Part shown: positions 7,046 to 12,218 of the stretch, piece by piece
How the letters are laid out: the number at the start of each line of letters is the position of its first letter
Numbering within the stretch: the stretch's first letter is position 1
Origin: Geminicoccaceae bacterium
Lineage (GTDB): Bacteria; Pseudomonadota; Alphaproteobacteria; Geminicoccales; Geminicoccaceae
Length of the DNA stretch: 17,778 bases
Assembly (NCBI GenBank): GCA_020446285.1
Contig: JAGREZ010000075.1
Location: 266-18,043, forward strand
Direction: 5' to 3'
Notes under the pieces: model-generated
Database searches by the model: none
The model's input: only the letters and a program-made list of their open reading frames with translations
Told to the model about the DNA's origin: nothing
Translations under genes and position numbers: made by a program

Positions 7046-7258
7046 CTACAGTTCGTCGGGATCGACGCCAAGCCGCTCGCAGATGCTTCGCATGGTGCCG
7101 CTCTTCAACTCGCGCTTGTCGACAATCAGCGTCGAAACACGGCCATCGAACCAGACGCGCCCGTGAGAACCGGCACCGGCCGCCTTGTCGAACAGGAATT
7201 CCACGCCCTTCCTGCGGGCCAGTTTGCGAAGCCTGCGAATGAACTCCTGCGTCTTCAT
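7046..7258 (-). CDS. hicA: HicA-family mRNA interferase toxin
   Basis: A 70-aa toxin with the small double-stranded-RNA-binding fold of HicA. The signature GAGSHGRVWF carries the catalytic histidine H32, followed by VSTLIVDKRELKSGTMRSIC and a C-terminal LGVDPDEL, matching the usual end of the family. HicA enzymes cut mRNA and arrest growth when not held by HicB. The start at 7258 fits the family's N-terminus (MKTQEFIRRLRKLARRKG); the frame stays open upstream, but that part reads through the operator-like repeats. No strong ribosome site is visible, consistent with toxin being made at a low level. Its stop codon lies nine bases before hicB. Confidence 0.85.
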   Translation of the reverse strand: MKTQEFIRRLRKLARRKGVEFLFDKAAGAGSHGRVWFDGRVSTLIVDKRELKSGTMRSICERLGVDPDEL

Positions 7259-7271
7259 GGAGCAAGGTTCG

Positions 7272-7306
7272 CACAAAAACGTGTACCCGTTCAACACAAA
7301 AACGTG
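7272..7306 (-). promoter_or_regulatory. Paired direct repeats upstream of hicA, probable operator
   Basis: Two exact 12-mers CACAAAAACGTG lie at 7272-7283 and 7295-7306, 23 bases apart and 14-48 bases upstream of the hicA start. Placement and spacing (about two helical turns) suggest binding sites for the HicB HTH domain or the HicAB complex. Binding is inferred. I could not identify a convincing minus-strand -35/-10 pair nearby. Confidence 0.5.
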
Positions 7307-7328
7307 CATATTGCGCGTGATGCAAGGG

Positions 7329-7349
7329 GCCGATTCTGGTACAATCGGC
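7329..7349 (+). promoter_or_regulatory. Possible extended -10 promoter inside an inverted repeat
   Basis: TGGTACAAT at 7337-7345 fits an extended -10 element (TG-N-TACAAT) on the + strand. It is embedded in a 7-bp inverted repeat, GCCGATT (7329-7335) and AATCGGC (7343-7349). No good -35 lies at 16-18 bases. It would drive the small gene at 7417. Weak evidence; the inverted repeat is certain, the promoter is not. Confidence 0.35.
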
Positions 7350-7416
7350 GGGTCGACGCGGGCGAGCGTTTCTTCGAGTAACGACCCGAAATCGGTCAAA
7401 CAAAGGAATTTTGAAG

Positions 7417-7686
7417 ATGACTACCCGTCAGGATGAGGTGATCAGGGGTATTCTGTCGAAGGAGGCGGCGGAGGCCAAGGACAGGGCATTCTCAGATCTA
7501 GTATCGAGGGGGATCCTATCACCGCACCGCTCGTGGCTGGACGACGATCCCGAGGAGGACCGGATGAGGGAATTGTTCCGTCAGAAATGCGTGAAGAGGT
7601 GGCCGGCAGACTCGTCGACCGAATCTCAGAAGTCCCCAGAAAAGAACTCCCGCGAGGGGCCAAAGGGGCCTACATCCGACGAGTGA
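7417..7686 (+). CDS. Unknown 89-aa protein, C-terminal frame doubtful
   Basis: A small + strand frame starting at ATG 7417 after AAGGA at about 7402 (a TTG at 7411 is possible). The first half (MTTRQDEVIRGILSKEAAEA, then an SDLVSRGILSPHRSW segment) looks like a normal helical protein. After about residue 55 it turns into a Ser/Lys/Pro-rich tail (STESQKSPEKNSREGPKG) that does not look natural. The overlapping frame 7533-7739 instead reads MREEVAGRLVDRISEV and then YIRRVNEDRTERVRVRIGRS, stopping 24 bases before a good terminator. Either there are two overlapping genes, or one gene is broken by an indel near 7570-7590. No family is recognised. Confidence 0.45.
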   Translation: MTTRQDEVIRGILSKEAAEAKDRAFSDLVSRGILSPHRSWLDDDPEEDRMRELFRQKCVKRWPADSSTESQKSPEKNSREGPKGPTSDE

Positions 7687-7739
7687 ATGAAGATCGGACC
7701 GAGCGGGTCAGGGTCAGGATCGGGCGCTCGAAGCGCTGA
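7587..7739 (+). CDS. Overlapping small frame, possible true 3' end of the preceding gene
   Basis: From ATG 7587 this frame gives a 50-aa basic peptide, MREEVAGRLVDRISEVPRKE followed by LPRGAKGAYIRRVNEDRTER, with a natural amphipathic pattern. Its stop at 7737-7739 lies just before the terminator at 7764. The frame is open upstream to GTG 7533. It may be an independent overlapping gene or the C-terminus of the 7417 gene reached by a frameshift. I see no clear ribosome-binding site, which favours the frameshift reading. Confidence 0.35.
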   Translation: MREEVAGRLVDRISEVPRKELPRGAKGAYIRRVNEDRTERVRVRIGRSKR

Positions 7740-7763
7740 CCTGAACCATCCCGCTTCAACACG

Positions 7764-7792
7764 CCCCGTCATCGAAAGGTGGCGGGGTTTTT
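7764..7792 (+). terminator. Rho-independent terminator
   Basis: Arms CCCCGTCATC (7764-7773) and GGTGGCGGGG (7778-7787) pair over 10 bases with two G-U pairs around a GAAA loop, followed by TTTTT at 7788-7792. This is a textbook intrinsic terminator for + strand transcription and marks the end of the left module's last gene. Confidence 0.9.
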
Positions 7793-7824
7793 CATGGCCC
7801 GATATTCCCCCGAATTCCATCCGC

Positions 7825-7846
7825 GTGGCGACATGGTGGCGACACG
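7825..7846 (+). repeat. 22-bp repeat, copy 2 (possible right-end arm site)
   Basis: This is an exact copy of 387-408 in the same orientation, made of two GTGGCGACA units. It lies in non-coding DNA after the terminator and 46 bases before a tRNA-like sequence. By symmetry with copy 1, which lies between a tRNA fragment and the integrase, it may mark the right end of the integrase's element. Confidence 0.6.
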
Positions 7847-7892
7847 AGCGATTTTGGCGATTTGCGGGTGGTGGCCAAGTCTTTGATTTAAC

Positions 7893-7970
7893 TGGCGCGC
7901 TCGAGAGGACTCGAACCCCTAACCTCCTGATCCGTAGTTAGATGACTTTCCAATTGAATCAACGGCCCGC
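7893..7970 (-). tRNA. tRNA-Arg(ACG)-like sequence, 5' half degenerate
   Basis: On the minus strand the 3' half is canonical: anticodon loop CTACGGA (ACG anticodon, + strand 7931-7937), T arm AGGGG-TTCGAGT-CCTCT, acceptor strand CGAGCGC, discriminator G and CCA. The 5' half has a plausible D arm (loop with AATTGG). Its acceptor strand, best read as GCGGGCC, pairs at only about four of seven positions, and the anticodon stem has an A-C mismatch. The 5' half may therefore be foreign, as at an att junction, or the gene may be a decayed phage-borne tRNA. Whether it is charged and used cannot be told. Confidence 0.6.
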
Positions 7971-7982
7971 CCGACTCAAACT

Positions 7983-8013
7983 CATCGATTTGGGCCGGTT
8001 TTGCATCGATTTG
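7983..8013 (+). promoter_or_regulatory. Pair of 10-bp direct repeats 21 bases apart
   Basis: CATCGATTTG occurs at 7983-7992 and 8004-8013, exactly two helical turns apart, in the gene-free stretch between the tRNA-like sequence and the HTH gene at 8172. The centre is the palindrome ATCGAT. It looks like a binding site for a dimeric or cooperative regulator, possibly the downstream HTH protein. Confidence 0.45.
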
Positions 8014-8083
8014 AGGCGCAAAAAGTTGAACGCGCGTCCGTTCGTTTTCCGATAGTTTTCGCTCAACTGCAAGAGCGAATGAT

Positions 8084-8092
8084 TGTGGATAA
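8084..8092 (-). promoter_or_regulatory. Perfect DnaA-box match
   Basis: The minus strand reads TTATCCACA, the DnaA-box consensus. A single 9-base match can occur by chance in a window this size, so the call rests on its place upstream of an HTH gene full of iteron-like repeats. Apart from this, the direct-repeat pair, the terminator, the 22-bp repeat and the tRNA-like sequence, I see nothing in 7740-8171. Confidence 0.35.
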
Positions 8093-8171
8093 GTTCTACT
8101 GTCGGATGATTGACCGATGCCCGGTGCGGTGGCCTTGTCGGTTCGGGGCGACATGACCGGGAGGCAGGCGG

Positions 8172-8639
8172 ATGGCACAAGGCGGATGGACGCTGCTGGA
8201 GGCGGCGCGGCTGGCGGCTGTTTCGAAATCCTCGATGCAGCGGGCGGTGAAGTCCGGGCGGGTGTCGGCGACGCGCGATGACGCGGGCAACTGGCGTATC
8301 GATCCGGCGGAGCTGACGCGGGTCTGGCCAGCTGCGGCTGCGGTCATGACGCGGGGTGACGCGCCGGCGGTGACGCGGGATGACGCGACCGGTGACGCAG
8401 TGAGTGACGCGCCTGCCGCGTCAGGTGACGCGATGCGACGCGGTGGTGACGCACCGGTGCAGCTGGATATCGAGGTGGAGGCGCTCAAGGCCCGGCTCGC
8501 CGATGCACACACGCAGATCGAATGGCTGCGCGGGCAGGTGGAGACGGCGAACACCGAGAAGGCGGCGGTGCTGGCCCTGCTGGAACCGCCGGCGCGGGAG
8601 ACCTGGTACAGCCCGTTCCTGAAGTGGTGGAACCGGTAA
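8172..8639 (+). CDS. HTH/coiled-coil DNA-binding protein of mobile-element type
   Basis: A 155-aa protein. An N-terminal winged helix-turn-helix (residues 7-50, TLLEAARLAAVSKSSMQRAV, then a GRVSATRDDAGNWRIDP wing) is followed by a low-complexity Gly-Asp-Ala linker (58-96), a coiled coil (about 98-138) and an aromatic tail (WYSPFLKWWNR). GGGAGG lies upstream at a good distance. Similar HTH-plus-coiled-coil proteins occur on plasmids and prophages of proteobacteria, where they are thought to bind DNA and multimerise, KfrA-like; precise function is unknown. Its own linker DNA carries many TGACGC units that could be its target. It faces the phage late operon convergently across a terminator region. 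Confidence 0.8.
   Translation: MAQGGWTLLEAARLAAVSKSSMQRAVKSGRVSATRDDAGNWRIDPAELTRVWPAAAAVMTRGDAPAVTRDDATGDAVSDAPAASGDAMRRGGDAPVQLDIEVEALKARLADAHTQIEWLRGQVETANTEKAAVLALLEPPARETWYSPFLKWWNR
8279..8452 (+). repeat. Ten TGACGC units inside the HTH gene
   Basis: TGACGC starts at 8279, 8314, 8347, 8357, 8371, 8381, 8393, 8405, 8426 and 8447. The last eight have steps of 10, 14, 10, 12, 12, 21 and 21 bases, close to whole helical turns. They encode repeated Asp-Ala in the protein linker, so selection on the protein alone could produce them. An iteron or regulator-binding array is the other explanation. Confidence 0.65.
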
Positions 8640-8714
8640 ATATCAAGCAGCGTGATACAAGGCCATCGCTTCGCCGCCTTATATTGTGCTGATCGATACA
8701 CACGCTCCGCTAAT

Positions 8715-8767
8715 AAAGGATCCTTTCTTTAACATTTTTATTAATAAAGGAAATCGCCTTTTCCTTT
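8715..8767. terminator. Two AT-rich hairpins between convergent genes, likely bidirectional terminator
   Basis: The palindrome AAAGGATCCTTT (8715-8726) and a hairpin AAAGGAAA (8746-8753) / TTTCCTTT (8760-8767) with a 6-base loop lie between the + strand HTH gene (stop at 8639) and the - strand late operon (stop at 8769). T-rich runs flank both. The surrounding TAATAAAGGA is itself directly repeated at 8711 and 8742. Position and structure suit termination from both sides. Confidence 0.6.
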
Positions 8768-8768
8768 C

Positions 8769-9254
8769 TTAACGGACGCCGTTCTCCGCCGCCCCGTTCC
8801 ATGAGATCCACGGTCCGCCGAGGGGGACGGGCGGTGTTGCCGGGCAGTCGTCGCCGCCATAGGCGAGTTCGCCGACGAGGCGGATGACGCCGGGATCGAG
8901 GGTTGCGGGCGGATCGAAGGACATGACGCGCTCGAAGCCGCCGGCGGGCAGGTTGGGCAGGGGCTGCATGGAGACGACCGCCTCATAGCGTCGGGCGGCG
9001 CCCTGGTCGGCCTCGCGCAGCCAGCCCCATGATATGGCGACCTTGATGCAGGAATAGTGCTTCACGCCACGCAGCAGCATGGGCGAGGCCGGACCGGCGT
9101 CGCGGTCGACATAATCGAAATATTCGATGGAGATCGGCGGCAGGGTGCGCGGCGCGCGCCAGATCGACAGGGCCAGCACCAGCGACGCGCCGACGATCAC
9201 CGAGCCGAGCGCCACCAGCAGCATGAAGACACCCTGCGCGCCCCGGCCGGTCAC
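8769..9254 (-). CDS. Unknown phage protein with N-terminal membrane anchor
   Basis: A 161-aa protein starting at GTG 9254, which overlaps the previous stop codon (GTGA); an ATG at 9224 is an alternative. Residues 9-34 (VFMLLVALGSVIVGASLVLA onward) form a single transmembrane segment. The rest is a predicted globular beta-rich domain with two cysteines (C in HYSCIKV and in DDCPATPP). No family is recognised. It is the last gene of the late operon, directly after a small TM/coiled-coil protein. Phages often keep lysis genes here, so a holin- or spanin-related role is possible, but no endolysin is visible to support that. Confidence 0.7.
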   Translation of the reverse strand: MTGRGAQGVFMLLVALGSVIVGASLVLALSIWRAPRTLPPISIEYFDYVDRDAGPASPMLLRGVKHYSCIKVAISWGWLREADQGAARRYEAVVSMQPLPNLPAGGFERVMSFDPPATLDPGVIRLVGELAYGGDDCPATPPVPLGGPWISWNGAAENGVR

Positions 9255-9517
9255 GGGCTTCGATCCAGCAGGCGGCGGATATCGCGGGCCACGGCGTCGA
9301 GCTTCTCCTCCAGCCGGGCGATGCGCGCATCCTGCGGACGAAGGGCGCGCAGTTCGTCGCTCGTGCCCTGTTGCGCCTGTTCGATGGCCACGAGGCGCGC
9401 CTCGCGGGTGGCCTGCGCCATTTCCGAGCGGGCGATATAGCCGCCGATCATGAGCCCGGCGGCGGCGAGCATGGCCACCGGCGCGCTGATCCGGGCCTTG
9501 TCCAGTTCGATGTTCAT
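9251..9517 (-). CDS. Small membrane protein with coiled coil
   Basis: An 88-aa protein. One hydrophobic segment at about residues 11-30 (SAPVAMLAAAGLMIGGYIAR) is followed by a charged coiled coil (about 34-85, including ELRALRPQDARIARLEEKL). An N-terminal anchor with a long periplasmic or cytoplasmic helix resembles inner-membrane spanins and some holin-type proteins, but no specific family is recognised. It starts in an ATGA overlap with the upstream gene and ends in a GTGA overlap with the next, so it is translated as part of the chain. Confidence 0.7.
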   Translation of the reverse strand: MNIELDKARISAPVAMLAAAGLMIGGYIARSEMAQATREARLVAIEQAQQGTSDELRALRPQDARIARLEEKLDAVARDIRRLLDRSP

Positions 9518-9747
9518 CCCGTCGGTTCCGGCAGGAGCACCGGTGCGCGGTCGACCGTCTCGACGGTGGCACGGCCGTCGGCGTCGCGCTCGATGACGAG
9601 CCGGCCGTCATCGCGCAGGAGATGGATGGCCGCGCCGTCATCGGTGTGCAGTTCCAGCGCCACGCCGTCCGGACGGAAGCGGGCGAGGAACAGCGAACCG
9701 GGCGGCAGGAGAGCCGCGAGACGGGTGGCGAGCAGGCTGACCGGCAT
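9514..9747 (-). CDS. Small unknown phage protein (77 aa)
   Basis: A 77-aa protein with a GAGGA ribosome site at good spacing. The first 20 residues are helical (MPVSLLATRLAALLPPGSLF); the remainder alternates as short beta strands (VALELHTDDGAAIHLLRDDG, then RLVIERDADGRATVETVDRA). No domain is recognised. It follows a 152-base non-coding gap with a hairpin and repeats, so it may have separate expression control from the spike gene upstream. It overlaps the next gene by ATGA. Confidence 0.65.
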   Translation of the reverse strand: MPVSLLATRLAALLPPGSLFLARFRPDGVALELHTDDGAAIHLLRDDGRLVIERDADGRATVETVDRAPVLLPEPTG

Positions 9748-9792
9748 GATGTCCTCAATCAGTGTCGATAATCAACCTATGGTGGAAATGCT

Positions 9793-9903
9793 CATGCCGC
9801 GCAATCAGCCTATCACGGATAGAACGCCGTGAATAATGACTCGACCCAAGATTTTTCGAGGGGGTCGAGTATTAAAATTGTCGCGACCATGCCGCGCAAT
9901 CAG
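9793..9903. repeat. 16-bp direct repeats bracketing the spike gene's end
   Basis: CATGCCGCGCAATCAG occurs exactly at 9793-9808 and 9888-9903. The second copy contains the stop codon of the beta-helix spike gene (read on the - strand). The copies are 95 bases apart. This could be the scar of a duplication or of 3'-end exchange of the spike gene. Confidence 0.6.
9839..9870. terminator. 9-bp hairpin after the beta-helix spike gene
   Basis: ACTCGACCC (9839-9847) and GGGTCGAGT (9862-9870) are perfect complements around a 14-base loop, placed in the gap between the spike gene and the next gene. No clear U-run follows in the direction of transcription, so it may be a weak or attenuating terminator or an mRNA-processing/stability element. 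Confidence 0.45.
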
Positions 9904-11168
9904 ACGGCGCGCAGGCCCACCTCGTCGCGGGCGAGGCGCACCGGCTCCCGGCGTTCATAGCCGGGCGGCAGATCCTCGTGAATGATGGCCGTGCCGTTCT
10001 TCTCGATGATCCGGCCCCGGTGGCCCCATATCTCGCATTCGACCGGCGGCAGGGGATAGCTCCCGCCATAGGTATCGCCGAACAGCAGGTCGCCCTCGCA
10101 GTCGACCAGCCGCGCGCGATAGGCCTGCGGCGGCCGGGTGCTTCCGGCGTCCCATGCGTCCTTGCCGGACATCGGCCCGCGTGCCTTCGTTGATGGCGTC
10201 CAGCAGCAGGATAGCGCCTCGTTGCCGGGTCCGCGATGGATCGTCCATTTGCGGCAATCCATGCGCAGGCCGATCAGGCGGTTGTTCGTGCCCTGGCGGA
10301 TGCAGACGGAGCCGAGCGGGGAGTTGCGGATCTCGCAATCTTCGGCGGTGTTGGAACTGCTCTTGAACTCCAGCACCTTGTCGCCGGTGTTGCAGCGCTC
10401 GAACAGCGAGCGGCGGATGTGCCAGCGCGTATGCACCGGCGAGCTGTCCCAGTTCATCGCCGAATTGATCGCGCACATGTAGGGGTGATTGTAGGCGGCC
10501 TGTGTCGGCAGGTCGTGAATGTAGCATTCGTCGATGAGCAGGCCGAGCATGTGGTCGGTCTCGTCGGCGCCGCGTCCGGAGCCGCGCACGATGCCCTGAT
10601 AGTTGCCGGTCTGCCAGTGGTCCGAGCGGGTCATGGTCATGTCGCAGCGGCGGATGGTGCAGTCCTGGCCGCGTCTGGGGCGGATCGGCACGGCGTATGA
10701 GCCGGCGCCGGCGGCGGTGATCCGGCAGGCGTCGATGAGGTGCTGTTCGCCCTGCCAGTCGATGGCCGGGCCGTCCAGATCGAGGCCGCGCAGGACGATC
10801 CGGCGCGAGGAGCGGGCGAAATCCATCTTCAGCGGCACGCGCGCGCCGAGCGGATAGGCGCTGGCGATCTCCAGGTCGGCGCCATCGATGGCAAGGCCCG
10901 GCCCGTCGAAATCGCCGCCGCTGGCAAGCTCGATGGTCATGGGCTCTTCGCGGCCGGCGATCGCCTGTCTGAGTTCGGCGAAATTCTCCGCGCGGACGGT
11001 GCGCCGGCCCGCCGGCTGCGGTTCGACCGGCTGCGGTTCGGGGGCTGCGGGCAGCCGCTCGCCGATCTGGCGGGCGACTTCGGCCTCGATGCCGGTGCGG
11101 ATCAGTTCGACGATGGCACCGGCGGTGGCGTTGATATCCATGGGTCGTGCATCCTCATGCGCGCTCAT
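9900..11168 (-). CDS. Beta-helix (pectin-lyase-fold) phage spike protein
   Basis: A 422-aa protein. A short N-terminal helix (about residues 10-40) and a Pro/Gln linker (41-53) lead into a parallel beta-helix starting near ENFAELRQAI. The coils are recognisable by repeated short strands with Asp/Asn/Gly turns: LEIASAYPLG, RRIVLRGLDLDGPAIDW, LIDACRI, CTIRRCDM, LLIDECYIHD, AEDCEIRNSPLG. Such proteins are tailspikes or fibres that bind, and sometimes cleave, host surface polysaccharide. No catalytic residues can be assigned. The start at 11168 is chosen for its ATGA overlap with the upstream gene; ATG 11141 (MDINATAG) is possible. A 16-bp repeat overlaps the stop codon. Confidence 0.8.
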   Translation of the reverse strand: MSAHEDARPMDINATAGAIVELIRTGIEAEVARQIGERLPAAPEPQPVEPQPAGRRTVRAENFAELRQAIAGREEPMTIELASGGDFDGPGLAIDGADLEIASAYPLGARVPLKMDFARSSRRIVLRGLDLDGPAIDWQGEQHLIDACRITAAGAGSYAVPIRPRRGQDCTIRRCDMTMTRSDHWQTGNYQGIVRGSGRGADETDHMLGLLIDECYIHDLPTQAAYNHPYMCAINSAMNWDSSPVHTRWHIRRSLFERCNTGDKVLEFKSSSNTAEDCEIRNSPLGSVCIRQGTNNRLIGLRMDCRKWTIHRGPGNEALSCCWTPSTKARGPMSGKDAWDAGSTRPPQAYRARLVDCEGDLLFGDTYGGSYPLPPVECEIWGHRGRIIEKNGTAIIHEDLPPGYERREPVRLARDEVGLRAV

Positions 11169-11950
11169 GCGCGGCGGAGTTCGATGGCAAGGGCGGCGCG
11201 GCTGTCGTCGGCTGCGGCCTGTGTCCATGTGACGGTCTCGGCGGAGGTTCCGGCGGCGGCCTTCGTGGCGATTGCGGCGGAAACGATCGATGTGCCGCTG
11301 CCCGCTTCGCTGGCCTCGTCGGCAAGCTCGGTCCATCCCGCCGACGGTTCGGCGGTCGTGCCGATGGTCGAGCCCCATGCGGTGAGCAGGAGCGAGGTGG
11401 CGGCGTCGGGCGTGACACTGGCGGCGATGGTCGCCCCGGTTGTGTCGTGCTCCTCGCCGACGCCCGGCGTCGATCCGACCGGCGTCGACTGATCGAGCCC
11501 GGCGATATCGAAGACCAGCGCAACAAGGTCGTACATGTCGGCGGCGCTCGACCATGCGAGCGTGTGCTCGCCCGCATCGGCGCCGGCGAGAATGCACGTC
11601 TGCAGGATCACATTGCCGCCGCCGGCGGTATTCGTCGATTCCGCGGCAACGGGTACGGTTGTGCCGTTGAAGGTGACGGCCAGCGCCGGGTCGACGCCGC
11701 CGCTCTTGCGCCCGGCGATGACGACTCCGAGCCCGGAATTCGTGCCGCCTGCATGGGTGTAGCTCCACGAGCCCGACGTGCTGAGGCCGGCGAAGATCTT
11801 GAATGCGGTAACCTCGCCGATCGTGACCGATGCCGGAGGCGGCGGCGGAGGAGGCGGTGGAGGCGGCGAGGGCGGAGATGGTGGCGAGCCGCCGCCTGCC
11901 GCCACCGGCGCCTGCATGGTCCCGAGCTGCGCGAGCCCGACGCGGGTCAT
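11165..11950 (-). CDS. Spike-fibre-like protein with polyproline hinge
   Basis: A 261-aa protein. A short N-terminal segment (1-21) is followed by a Pro/Ser hinge (22-39, mostly consecutive prolines) and a beta-sandwich-like domain (about 40-258). That domain is related to the N-terminal domain of the spike encoded at 12219-14066: shared landmarks are TFNG, a VFDIAGLDQSTPV-like strand (there VSLTGVDQADPI) and VTW/VTF near the end. It lies directly downstream of the spike-base-like gene with a TGATG overlap, as a spike fibre follows its base in gene transfer agents. Likely a surface-exposed adhesion fibre; the exact receptor is unknown. Confidence 0.7.
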   Translation of the reverse strand: MTRVGLAQLGTMQAPVAAGGGSPPSPPSPPPPPPPPPPPASVTIGEVTAFKIFAGLSTSGSWSYTHAGGTNSGLGVVIAGRKSGGVDPALAVTFNGTTVPVAAESTNTAGGGNVILQTCILAGADAGEHTLAWSSAADMYDLVALVFDIAGLDQSTPVGSTPGVGEEHDTTGATIAASVTPDAATSLLLTAWGSTIGTTAEPSAGWTELADEASEAGSGTSIVSAAIATKAAAGTSAETVTWTQAAADDSRAALAIELRRA

Positions 11951-12204
11951 CAGAAGAGCGCCACGACGGCGGAAGCGGTGGTGCCGGTGGATCGCACACG
12001 CTTCGTGCGCACCGGCAGGACGGTGCCCGCCGGAACGCCGGCGAAGGTGACGGCCTCGCCCGCCTCGTCATCGACGGCGATATCGCCGGTGCTGCCGACA
12101 TAGAGCGCGCGGCAGGGATAGGCGAGGAAGGTCGCCGCGTCGGTGGGGGTGACGGCGGCAAAGCGACTGGCGGAGCTGTCCGGGCCGCGTGACTGTGAAC
12201 TCAT
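11950..12204 (-). CDS. Spike base protein, RCAP_Rcc01079-like
   Basis: An 84-aa protein with AGGAG upstream. The pattern RFAAVTPTDAATFLAYPCRA, LYVGSTGDIAV, AVTFAGVPAGTVLPVRTKRV and TGTTASAVVAL matches, as I recall, the small spike-base family named after Rhodobacter capsulatus GTA gene rcc01079. In the GTA this protein forms the base of capsid spikes carrying the fibre Rcc01080. Length and all main motifs fit. It sits between a large two-domain spike and a jelly-roll-like fibre gene, so it probably joins one of these to the virion. An HMM search would settle the family. Confidence 0.75.
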   Translation of the reverse strand: MSSQSRGPDSSASRFAAVTPTDAATFLAYPCRALYVGSTGDIAVDDEAGEAVTFAGVPAGTVLPVRTKRVRSTGTTASAVVALF

Positions 12205-12218
12205 GAAAAATCTCCTGT

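Noticed and set aside
7687..7941. A small + strand frame from ATG 7687
   Set aside because: It runs through the intrinsic terminator, the 22-bp repeat and into the tRNA-like sequence, and has no ribosome site.
223..7970. The tRNA-Lys and tRNA-Arg 3' halves as the two copies of one att core
   Set aside because: They agree at about 30 of 46 positions, with the longest useful identity in the universally conserved T loop. That is ordinary tRNA similarity, not a duplicated core.
9900..11168. A frameshift in the beta-helix spike near the SCCWTPSTKARGPM segment
   Set aside because: The frame is open and protein-like on both sides without any base change, and the operon overlaps at its start are correct.
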